The notes: generated by a model not told the origin, from the sequence alone. A stretch of DNA of 6,873 bases from JBBRGG01 sp038240875 (GCA_038240875.1 JBBRGG010000193.1:1-6873), one strand, 5' to 3'. Positions 1 to 6,258 are shown, counted from the first letter of the stretch. Translations and numbers: made by a program.

Positions 1-90
1 GATCTAGTTGAGTTTGATCTAGTTGAGTTTGATCTAGTTGAGTTTGATTTAGTTGAATTTCATCTAGTTGAGTTTCATCTGGTGTAAGTT
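1..90 (-). repeat. 15-bp in-frame tandem repeat encoding TQLDQ units
   Basis: Six consecutive 15-bp units fill positions 1-90. The first three (1-15, 16-30, 31-45) are identical, the fourth and fifth differ by one or two bases, and the sixth (76-90) is degenerate. Read on the minus strand they encode TQLDQ/IQLNQ/TQLDE pentapeptides. Because 15 is a multiple of three, units can be gained or lost without breaking the frame. The identical units lie at the edge, so the array probably continues outside the window. Confidence 0.95.
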
Positions 91-1138
91 GAGCCTTCGC
101 TGCACCGTCTTTGGCAACCTGCTGATGCAGCCGCTCTTGGACGTATGGCAATTGCGTGAGGCCAAGCAGCGAGGCCAAGCGAGAAGCACGTAACCGCTCG
201 CTCGTCCAGATCGTTGGCGTAGTGCGGCGAGTTACTTCGGCTGCTGCGCCAGCCGATAATCTATCTGAGGGCCAGATCAAAGGTTGTGCGATCGTTTCAT
301 TGCGTAGCGTTTCTATTCGTGCACCAGTTATCTGATTCGCTCGCAAATCAGCACGCAAATCATTTCGCTGTGCAGCGGCTGCCACGGTCTGATTATTGGT
401 GGCAGAGTTCGGGTTCACGGCTTGATTGTTTGCAGATCGATCGTTTGTAAATCCATTATTCACGGTTTGTTCGCTTGCAGATCGATCGTTTACAGATTGA
501 TCGTTCGCGATACTGATGGCATTGATCCCAGGCTGAACGACGGCGTCATGCGGGATCGTGCCGATGAAAAAAGTAGTGTTCGCCGGAACAACCGGGCGCA
601 TTCCACGCTTGGTCTGGACATATTCCGATTGCGGGAAGATCGCGATAAGCCCTCCTGACGCGCGCGCAAACATCGGCGTATTGGCTCGTGCCAACCAACT
701 TGTGTTCCGCCCCGTGAGCCCAAGACGCGACAGATCTCCTTCGATGCGATAGATCTGATCAAAGTTCAAAGGCATCCGCAAGTTCACCGGCATCCGCTTC
801 GAACTCGTCGCGAGCAGCGAGACGTCCTCAAAGCCCGGTTCGATGGGGATCAGTCGCAAGCCATCGAACAGCCCGCCTTTGAAACCGCTGTGCGTGAACG
901 CCCCTGAACCGACGTGTGGCTGGTTGTGCTGGGGCGCGTTCAGTGGTGTTGCGGTCTGCGCCGAATCGGGCCTTGCAGCACTGACCGGAAGAATCAATGT
1001 GCTTTGCTGCGCACTAGCGAACGTGCCCACGAAGCCTAGTGCACACACAAGTACAGATGCACGCACACTGGTGCCTACGACCAATTGGTGCGAGCGTCGG
1101 CGGCGCGTTGAAGTTCTCGTGCGTGCAACGGGTTCCAA
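1..1138 (-). CDS. Secreted protein of unknown family with C-terminal pentapeptide tandem repeat (partial, runs off left edge)
   Basis: The minus strand is open without a stop from 1138 to the window edge, giving 379 complete codons. I chose the TTG at 1138-1136 because AAGGAAG (1145-1151) lies six bases upstream and an in-frame TAG lies farther upstream. The start also yields a textbook signal peptide: basic RRRRSHQ at residues 12-18, a hydrophobic stretch at about 19-40, and a likely cleavage after ASA at residue 43. The mature protein has an ordered-looking part (about 85-205, with GLRLIPIEPGF and GGLIAIFPQSEY). A low-complexity Asn/Gln/Ser stretch follows (211-252), then a charged segment (257-345), then TQLDQ-type five-residue repeats (from 356) that continue past the edge. 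I do not recognise the family. It lies 87 bp downstream of the TonB-like gene with no terminator between, so an operon is likely. An exported, possibly surface-exposed protein is inferred from the signal peptide only. Confidence 0.85.
   Translation of the reverse strand, partial: MEPVARTRTSTRRRRSHQLVVGTSVRASVLVCALGFVGTFASAQQSTLILPVSAARPDSAQTATPLNAPQHNQPHVGSGAFTHSGFKGGLFDGLRLIPIEPGFEDVSLLATSSKRMPVNLRMPLNFDQIYRIEGDLSRLGLTGRNTSWLARANTPMFARASGGLIAIFPQSEYVQTKRGMRPVVPANTTFFIGTIPHDAVVQPGINAISIANDQSVNDRSASEQTVNNGFTNDRSANNQAVNPNSATNNQTVAAAAQRNDLRADLRANQITGARIETLRNETIAQPLIWPSDRLSAGAAAEVTRRTTPTIWTSERLRASRLASLLGLTQLPYVQERLHQQVAKDGAAKAQLTPDETQLDEIQLNQTQLDQTQLDQTQLD
430..506 (-). repeat. Degenerate internal repeat (15-bp and 45-bp periodicity)
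   Basis: The 17-mer TTGCAGATCGATCGTTT occurs at 430-446 and again exactly 45 bp later at 475-491. A weaker copy follows 15 bp further on (490-506). At the protein level this is part of a loose five-residue periodicity at residues 213-252 of the secreted protein (QSVND, RSASE, QTVNN, GFTND, RSANN, QAVNP, NSATN). The unit length matches that of the C-terminal repeat of the same protein, although the sequence differs. Confidence 0.6.
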
Positions 1139-1144
1139 GCGTAA

Positions 1145-1151
1145 CTTCCTT
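1145..1151 (-). promoter_or_regulatory. Shine-Dalgarno sequence for the TTG-started secreted protein
   Basis: AAGGAAG on the minus strand sits six bases before the TTG codon at 1138. It decides the start of the secreted-protein gene, whose reading frame has no ATG near its 5' end. It is one of the few convincing ribosome binding sites in the window. Confidence 0.65.
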
Positions 1152-1225
1152 GCGTTGTCCAGCGTCTGTGCACTGTTAAACTCGACCTAGTCGTGTTCGA
1201 CCCATCCTCTATCGGCATAATACCG

Positions 1226-3358
1226 TCATAGCTCAATGTTGAAATTCACCAGCAGCCCCTTGGCCGGATCGGTGCCCGGCGGGACGTCTTCGAGAGCCTT
1301 GCCTCGCGCGGTCCACCGATATATCGCGTCGAGCAAAGGCCCATCAACATCGTCATAGCCAGTGGTCTTGCCTTCGACAAACTTCGCCTTCAGCACGCGG
1401 CCGTCACGCCCAAAAAAGACATTTATTGACGATTTACGCGGGTTCGAGGTCAAGATCGTCGTCATGCTAAAGCGCGGCCGAACCGTACGAACCTCAAGCC
1501 CTTGTCCCGCAGCGGGCCTTCCCAGCTTCACGTTGATGCTCGGAAGCTTCGACGTCGGCGACGCATCCGACACGCTCCTTTCCGCTGGCTGGTCACCAGG
1601 TGGCACAGGCATGCCCAACTGGTTTGGTTGTTGAGCCGGTTGTTGGTTTGGTTGTTGAGCCGGTTGTTGGTTTGGTTGTCGGGCCGGTTGCACGCTCTGC
1701 TGGCCAGATTGGTCGGGCGCAACAAATAGCTGTTCTGCCACTGGTTGTTCTGCGGCGGGTTGCTGCTGCGGGCTCGCTTTCGTCGGATTCACCGAAGCAC
1801 TCGCCGTAGGATCTGTCAACGCTTCTTCGCGCGTAGATGCCTCCGAACCTTCCTTCGCGCCTTCTCGTGTCTCCGTGGCTGGCTCAACAGACTTTGGCGC
1901 TGGTGCAGTCGCAACCGTCATCGGCGCGGGCATCGGTGCAGAAGAAGCTATTGGCAAAGGCACACGCGTAGCTTCAGCTTGTGGCGGCAAAACCGGCTCA
2001 GCGAGTTTGCTTGGCGCGAGAGCATTGGCATCTATTGATACTTCTGCGTTCACCTTCGGCGCTACGGGCACGTTGGCTGTTGCCTCTTGCGAGACTGCCG
2101 CGACAAGTACGTCACGCAGATCAGGTACCTCACTCAGATCAAGTACCTGAGGCTTGTCCTCGATGGCTGATTTCAATTCCGCGAGTCTACTTTCGTTGAT
2201 TTGTTCATCATTCAGCGTGGTCGCTGGTGCATCCCGCGCAACAACCTCGGGCGTGCGCACGCCCGTGGTCAGTCCCTCTCGAAGATCATCCGCAACGGCA
2301 ACACCGAGCCGCAGATCAGGCTGGGGCACCTTCTTTGGCACAAGCCCCTCTGGCGTCGGGTCGTCGGTAGGCAAATCTTCTTCGATCTCGCCAGTCGTAG
2401 GCTTTTGATTAGGCTTTGGATTCGTCGTGCTCGGAAAGCTTTGTTCAGGCGGAACAACCGCAGTCAACAACTGCTCATTCGGCACGATTTGTTCCGGAAC
2501 CTGATCAGGTACTAGCTGCGTCTCTTGCATTGGAAGCGCGTCAGGCAGCGTGCGTTCTGGCGCTTTTACATCAATTGCCGCGCCAGTATTGGTCACTTCG
2601 GATTCGCGCGTTTTGAGGTCGGGCTTCGCGGCGTCGTCTCGCTCAAAGCGCGCAAGGTCAGCAGCAGTAGCCTTTGGAATGAGGCGCTCGAACGCATTAC
2701 CTTGGGCGGGTTTTTCAGGCTCAGGCAGAGTCTGATTCGTTGCTGCTGGATTTGAAGGCGAAACTGACTCGAAACTCGTTGACGCCTCGCTACTCGACGC
2801 CGCAGTATTGGAAGCGGAAGCTTCAGAAGCTGAAGTTTGTGACGCGCCATTGGGCACAGGCACACCCGGCGCGGTTGACCACGCAGGCTGATCAAGTTCA
2901 AAGAACGGTGCCGAATGCTCGGTTACTTCGGCGAAGCCCAACCAAGATTCTGTTTTCTGGGCCGATTCCTCGATCCCGAGCCTGGTTTCAATCGGCTCGG
3001 GTGGCGCGAGTGCTGGTCTGGGAAGTTCGGGCGAAATTGGCGGTGAGATTGGCGGTAGTGGTGGCGGTTGGATTGGCTCAAGTTCAGTAAGCGGCGGCGG
3101 CACAAGCGCGAGTTCGATCGGTATTCCAGCGTCCTCTACCGGTTCGTTGAGCGACCACTCAAGCCCATCGAGCTTACTCGTAGCGGCGATTGCTTGCGCG
3201 GGTTCGCTACCCAGCGTGCTCTGCGAGAGCGTGATTAACAGCCCGCCATGAAAGACGCCGCTGGCAACAAAGGACAAAGGCAGCGCGTACGACATACTCG
3301 TACGCACCTTGGTGCGCGCAGAAGAGTCGGTGGTATTCGCGCGTGCCGGGTTGTTCAT
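1226..3358 (-). CDS. TonB-like energy-transducer protein, membrane-anchored, proline/glutamine-rich
   Basis: The 710-residue protein has the three-part plan of TonB proteins. A short basic N-terminus leads into one hydrophobic segment at about residues 23-44, which should anchor it in the inner membrane with the rest in the periplasm. A proline-rich stretch (86-122) follows, then a very long low-complexity stalk rich in Pro, Gln, Ala, Ser and Glu (about 165-610). A compact C-terminal domain (about 620-710) contains FGRDGRVLKAKF and YDDVDGPLLDAIYRW, which resemble a TonB C-terminal fold. Known TonB proteins pass proton-motive energy from ExbB-ExbD to outer-membrane receptors; that role is inferred here. 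The length is two to three times that of E. coli TonB, mostly stalk. A motif KTESWLGFAEVTEHSAP (135-151) interrupts the low-complexity part. There is no clear Shine-Dalgarno before the ATG at 3358. An ATG at 3295, preceded by AAGGTG, is an alternative start that would place the membrane segment at the very N-terminus. No ExbB or ExbD gene is visible. Confidence 0.75.
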   Translation of the reverse strand: MNNPARANTTDSSARTKVRTSMSYALPLSFVASGVFHGGLLITLSQSTLGSEPAQAIAATSKLDGLEWSLNEPVEDAGIPIELALVPPPLTELEPIQPPPLPPISPPISPELPRPALAPPEPIETRLGIEESAQKTESWLGFAEVTEHSAPFFELDQPAWSTAPGVPVPNGASQTSASEASASNTAASSSEASTSFESVSPSNPAATNQTLPEPEKPAQGNAFERLIPKATAADLARFERDDAAKPDLKTRESEVTNTGAAIDVKAPERTLPDALPMQETQLVPDQVPEQIVPNEQLLTAVVPPEQSFPSTTNPKPNQKPTTGEIEEDLPTDDPTPEGLVPKKVPQPDLRLGVAVADDLREGLTTGVRTPEVVARDAPATTLNDEQINESRLAELKSAIEDKPQVLDLSEVPDLRDVLVAAVSQEATANVPVAPKVNAEVSIDANALAPSKLAEPVLPPQAEATRVPLPIASSAPMPAPMTVATAPAPKSVEPATETREGAKEGSEASTREEALTDPTASASVNPTKASPQQQPAAEQPVAEQLFVAPDQSGQQSVQPARQPNQQPAQQPNQQPAQQPNQLGMPVPPGDQPAERSVSDASPTSKLPSINVKLGRPAAGQGLEVRTVRPRFSMTTILTSNPRKSSINVFFGRDGRVLKAKFVEGKTTGYDDVDGPLLDAIYRWTARGKALEDVPPGTDPAKGLLVNFNIEL
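1621..1692 (-). repeat. 24-bp tandem repeat in the TonB-like stalk (PNQQPAQQ units)
   Basis: Units at 1621-1644 and 1645-1668 are identical, and a third at 1669-1692 differs at a few bases. Read on the minus strand they give an eight-residue unit, PNQQPAQQ, around residues 556-579 of the TonB-like protein. The period is a multiple of three, so copy-number change would only lengthen or shorten the stalk. Confidence 0.9.
3285..3305 (-). other. Inverted repeat enclosing an alternative start codon of the TonB-like gene
   Basis: GCGTACGA (3285-3292) and TCGTACGC (3298-3305) are perfect 8-bp arms around a 5-base loop. On the minus strand the loop is GTATG and contains the ATG (3295-3293) that codes Met22, the candidate second start. 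An mRNA hairpin here could affect start choice. A perfect 8-bp inverted repeat with a short loop is expected about once by chance in a window this size, so only its position makes it worth recording. Confidence 0.35.
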
Positions 3359-3632
3359 GGATCAGGTGTAATTCTGAAATGCGTGGTGTGTCATGCAAGG
3401 TATATCTGCTTCTTACATATACGCACCGGTGGAATGAATTGTTGAGTGTATTTGCGTGCAACGCTCGTAAATTGTCCGTCAAACGTACCTTCCCGTTTGA
3501 GAATTCTAGGTGCATTTCCCTAGTGCCTACGCACATACAAGTGGATTAATGAAACCCAAAGCTACTTCTCAATGCGCCACCGCGCCATCGCCTTGCAAAC
3601 TTTGTCTCTAGCTTCTCGCCATACACTCCGGC
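3359..3632. promoter_or_regulatory. Divergent intergenic region between the TonB-like gene and nnrE
   Basis: This 274-bp region must hold the promoters of the leftward TonB-like gene and the rightward nnrE. It is visibly more AT-rich than the flanking genes, especially at 3361-3550. I could not identify a convincing -35/-10 pair, operator or Shine-Dalgarno for either side. No conserved small ORF or RNA gene was recognised. Confidence 0.5.
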
Positions 3633-4625
3633 ATGGCTCGCAAGCTCAATCTATCGCGAACCGATGAACCACGCGCCAGGTTCCAGCTTGGCCCACATGC
3701 CGATGTACTTCGCGTGCTTACGTGCGAAGAAATGCGTGCGTACGACGCGCGAGCCGTGGCGGAGCTCGGGCTGCCTTCGATCGTGCTGATGGAAAACGCA
3801 TCGCGTAACGCTGCGGTAGTCGCTATCGAGCTTTTCGAAACAGCCGATATTCCAGCAGCCAGCGAAGCTCACCAGTCACAAGTTCTTATCTTCTGTGGCA
3901 CGGGCAACAACGGCGGCGACGGCTTGGGTATCGCACGCCACCTCACGATCCAAGGCGTGCTGCCTCGCGTTGTCTGCGTTGGCCTGCTCGCCGAACTCAA
4001 AGGTGATGCGCGAATCATGGCCCAAGCTTGCGCCGCGCTTGGGCTCGACATCATCGAAGCCAACGCCCAAGATGCCTTCGACCACTTGGAGCATAATAGC
4101 CCGCCCACGCTCATCATCGACGCGATCTTTGGTACCGGGCTTTCAAGGCCGCCCCAGGCTGCTGCCCATGCCGCGATCAACGCCATCAACACCCTCGCGC
4201 GACGCGGCTCGCTCGTTCTTGCGATCGATGTTCCAAGCGGCTTGAACGCCGACACAGGCGTGGCGATGGGGGTCGCTGTGCACGCGGACGTAACCGTGAC
4301 GTTTGCGGCTCTAAAGCCGGGACTGCTTCAACTTCAGGCACAAGAGTTTGTGGGTGAGCTTGCGGTTGTGGACATCGGCGTGCCGATAAATTTCGCCGAG
4401 GATCTGGGAACGCGCTTGCCCGTCGAGCTCTTTGATGCCTTAAGGTCGTTGCCCGACGTGACCGAAGCACATGGCAGGATCCAAGTCAGCCATTCTCATT
4501 CGCCAAACGACACCATGTCGTCCAGCGAAGCAAGCGACGACACGCGCAACAGGGATCTTGGCACCACCGACTTCGCCGCTCGGCACGAGGTGGAGATACC
4601 CCGCTCACGAACCCGCCATGTATGA
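3633..4625 (+). CDS. nnrE: NAD(P)H-hydrate epimerase (YjeF N-terminal domain), stand-alone
   Basis: Enzymes of this family interconvert the R and S forms of NADHX and NADPHX, hydrated damaged cofactors, so that a partner dehydratase (NnrD) can restore NAD(P)H. The 330-residue protein shows the YjeF_N signature in order: TCEEMRAYDARAVAELGLPSIVLMENASRNAA (start of the domain, residues 30-61, described here in pieces: EEMRAYD, then GLPSIVLMENA), GTGNNGGDGLGIARHL (89-104), IDAIFGTGL (162-170), IDVPSGLNADTG (198-209) and a final VVDIGVP (245-251). In many bacteria the epimerase is fused to the dehydratase; here the protein ends about 80 residues after the core with no dehydratase domain. The N-terminal extension (1-27) and the tail (about 275-330, His/Ser/Asp/Arg-rich) are outside the family core. 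There is no good Shine-Dalgarno at the start. The stop lies 15 bp before the repeat array at 4641. Confidence 0.92.
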   Translation: MARKLNLSRTDEPRARFQLGPHADVLRVLTCEEMRAYDARAVAELGLPSIVLMENASRNAAVVAIELFETADIPAASEAHQSQVLIFCGTGNNGGDGLGIARHLTIQGVLPRVVCVGLLAELKGDARIMAQACAALGLDIIEANAQDAFDHLEHNSPPTLIIDAIFGTGLSRPPQAAAHAAINAINTLARRGSLVLAIDVPSGLNADTGVAMGVAVHADVTVTFAALKPGLLQLQAQEFVGELAVVDIGVPINFAEDLGTRLPVELFDALRSLPDVTEAHGRIQVSHSHSPNDTMSSSEASDDTRNRDLGTTDFAARHEVEIPRSRTRHV

Positions 4626-4640
4626 GCAGTAGCGCGGAGG

Positions 4641-4733
4641 GCGGGGCGCGATGGGCGGGGCGCGATGGGCGATGGGCGATGGGCGATGGGCGATGGGCGA
4701 TGGGCGATGAGCGATGAGCGATGAGCGATGAGC
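4641..4733 (+). repeat. Heptamer tandem array, GATGGGC x6 then GATGAGC x4, preceded by two 14-bp units
   Basis: Two copies of GCGGGGCGCGATGG lie at 4641-4654 and 4655-4668. They run into six perfect GATGGGC units (4664-4705) and four perfect GATGAGC units (4706-4733). The first half carries GGG every seven bases with four-base spacers, which fits the G3-N1-7 quadruplex pattern on the plus strand. Every heptamer contains ATG, and since seven is not a multiple of three these ATGs fall in all frames. The GATGAGC half also brings TGA stops. The array fills most of the gap between nnrE and the hydrolase gene. Confidence 0.95.
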
Positions 4734-4793
4734 GAAGATGATTCTGCGTGCCAAACACACCCGCAGCTCTTGCCGCTTTCCTATGCTGGAAAT

Positions 4794-5642
4794 ATGAGCC
4801 ACACCGCACCAACGCATATGCCCGTGACTGGAGGCATGCCACTTACCAAGTCGGTGCTGGGCGTCTTTGCCACACTTGCTTCCGGCGAGTTGTTGCTGCT
4901 TCGTCACGTCGTCGGCGTCGGCCTTAACTACGCGGCTCATGCGCACGAACAAGGTAAGCCCGCCCCCGAACGCCCCGTTCTCTTCTCGAAAAACCCTCTC
5001 GCATGCGCCCTCAATGGTGACACCATCGTCATTCCCAAGATCTGCCAAGATAAACAGCAGGTAGACTTTGAGACCGAACTCGCCGTCGTACTCGGCACTG
5101 CTCCAGCCAACGTCGGCACCGGCGCGCCACTCGCCAACCTTCTCGGGCAGCCAAACGGTTTGCCTAATGGCTTGGCTCATGGCTCTGGCGCGAAACTCAT
5201 CAAAGACGTCTCTGAAGCCGACGCGCTGTCGTGCGTCCTTGGGTACTGCGTTGCCAACGATGTCTCCGCTCGCTGGTGGCAAAAAGATGGCTCTGGTGGC
5301 CAGTTTTACCGCGGCAAGTCCTTTGACTCCTTCTGCCCGCTTGGCCCCTTCCTCACTCCTGCTGCCAACGTTCCCAACCCCCAAGCACTCAGGCTGTTCG
5401 CACGGCTCAATGGAGTCGAGATGCAGAACTCTTCCACCTCTGACATGATCTTTTCTGTCGCGCGACTCATAGCCGAGATGAGCCGAGGCACCAGCCTTTT
5501 GCCTGGCACAGTGATTTTAACCGGCACACCCAGCGGCGTTGGGTTCGCACGCACTCCTCAGGTCTTTATGAAACCAGGCGACACCATCGAAGTGGAAGTT
5601 GAATCTCTTGGTGTGCTCTCAAACCTGGTTGCAGATGAGTAG
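4794..5642 (+). CDS. Fumarylacetoacetate hydrolase-family enzyme (FAHD1-like acylpyruvate hydrolase / oxaloacetate decarboxylase group)
   Basis: Family members use a divalent metal to cleave or decarboxylate beta-dicarbonyl compounds such as acylpyruvates and oxaloacetate, or isomerise aromatic-degradation intermediates; the exact substrate cannot be read here. Counting from an upstream ATG at 4728, the family signatures appear in order: GVGLNYAAHAHE (63-74, with the His and Glu matching the catalytic pair described for FAHD1), FETELAVVLG (114-123, metal ligands E115 and E117), ANDVSAR (176-182, metal ligand D178), GKSFDSFCPLGP (196-207), ILTGTPSGVGF (263-273) and PGDTIEVEV near the end. An Ala/Gly/Asn-rich insertion of about 30 residues (125-157) lies between the metal motif and the next helix. 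I prefer the ATG at 4794, which follows CTGGAAAT. The ATG at 4728 lies in the last repeat unit, and the residues it would add look non-conserved. The C-terminus is complete. No pathway neighbours define its role. Confidence 0.88.
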   Translation: MSHTAPTHMPVTGGMPLTKSVLGVFATLASGELLLLRHVVGVGLNYAAHAHEQGKPAPERPVLFSKNPLACALNGDTIVIPKICQDKQQVDFETELAVVLGTAPANVGTGAPLANLLGQPNGLPNGLAHGSGAKLIKDVSEADALSCVLGYCVANDVSARWWQKDGSGGQFYRGKSFDSFCPLGPFLTPAANVPNPQALRLFARLNGVEMQNSSTSDMIFSVARLIAEMSRGTSLLPGTVILTGTPSGVGFARTPQVFMKPGDTIEVEVESLGVLSNLVADE

Positions 5643-5775
5643 GTATCTTTCAGCGTACGGCTGCCAGCCTTCCTAGAATCGCTGTTGCGCAGGCTCGAAA
5701 GGTTCACTCGTGCGCGCAGGCGTGTGACTCTCGAAATGTGCTTGTTGAGCCACTTGTTCTTTCCAAACTCAAACT

Positions 5776-6258
5776 ATGGCTGGCAAACGCAAATCCGACG
5801 ACCACGACCCCCTCATCGAGAATCGCCGGGCACGCTTTGACTTTGCAATTGAAGAAGAGCTCGAAGTCGGCATTGTGCTAGGCGGATCCGAGGTCAAGAG
5901 CGTGCGCGCGTCCAAGGTCTCTTTGGGCGAAGGCTTCATCATGGCGAAGGAAAGCCCGCCTTCGCTCCTGCTCTATGGCGTGAACATTTCCGAGTACGCA
6001 CCCGCCGCGAGCATGGGGCACAGGCCGGTTCGGCCGCGCTCGCTGCTGGCGCACAAGAAGGAAATCGTCAAGCTCTCGCGCAAGTCCGCGATCAAAGGCA
6101 TGAGCATCGTGCCACTCAAGATGTACTTTAAGAACGGGTACGCCAAGCTGCTCATCGGGCTAGGCAAAGGGCGAAAGTCGCACGACAAACGCGATGCAAT
6201 CGGCCAGCGCGAAGCCAAACGCGACATGGAACGCGCCATGTCACGCAAGAGGCTGTGA
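5776..6258 (+). CDS. smpB: SsrA-binding protein SmpB (trans-translation)
   Basis: SmpB binds tmRNA and places it in the A site of stalled ribosomes, so that the trapped peptide is tagged for degradation and the ribosome released. The 160-residue length is typical. The sequence carries the family hallmarks in order: ENRRARFDFAIEEELEVGI (15-33), the strand with LGGSEVKSVRASKVSLGEGF (35-54), HRPVRPRSLLAHKKEI (82-97), KMYFKNGYAKLLIGLGKGR (115-133) and the basic HDKRDAIGQREAKRDMERAM (136-155). The last segment folds as a helix on the ribosome in known structures. Start and stop are unambiguous by alignment, although no Shine-Dalgarno is visible before the ATG. It lies 133 bp after the hydrolase gene in the same direction, and that gap shows no feature I can name. 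The tmRNA gene itself is not in the window. Confidence 0.97.
   Translation: MAGKRKSDDHDPLIENRRARFDFAIEEELEVGIVLGGSEVKSVRASKVSLGEGFIMAKESPPSLLLYGVNISEYAPAASMGHRPVRPRSLLAHKKEIVKLSRKSAIKGMSIVPLKMYFKNGYAKLLIGLGKGRKSHDKRDAIGQREAKRDMERAMSRKRL

Noticed and set aside
158..180. Direct repeat GAGGCCAAGC (158-167 and 171-180)
   Set aside because: A single short duplication within the secreted-protein gene, out of frame with the 15-bp repeats; too little to call an element.
490..762. Minus-strand 90-codon frame with an ATG start
   Set aside because: It lies in another frame on the same strand as the 379-codon secreted protein, which has a signal peptide and continuous low-complexity and repeat structure.
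843..1190. Plus-strand 115-codon frame with apparent cysteine-rich sequence
   Set aside because: It is antisense to the start and signal-peptide region of the secreted-protein gene and has no Shine-Dalgarno or domain.
2121..2150. Inverted repeat TCAGGTAC ... GTACCTGA inside the TonB-like gene
   Set aside because: Only 8-bp arms with a 14-base gap, within coding sequence for similar peptide segments; likely chance.
4641..4733. CRISPR-like array
   Set aside because: The units are 7 bp and contiguous, with no spacers.
4486..4842. Minus-strand 118-codon frame across the heptamer array
   Set aside because: It stays open only because the heptamer has no stops on that strand; the rest overlaps the end of nnrE and shows no family features.
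4605..5384. Long minus-strand open frame (259 codons) opposite the hydrolase gene, ending in IAHRPSP-like repeats
   Set aside because: It is antisense to a well-supported FAH-family gene, has no recognisable domain, and its repeats are just the heptamer array read in translation.
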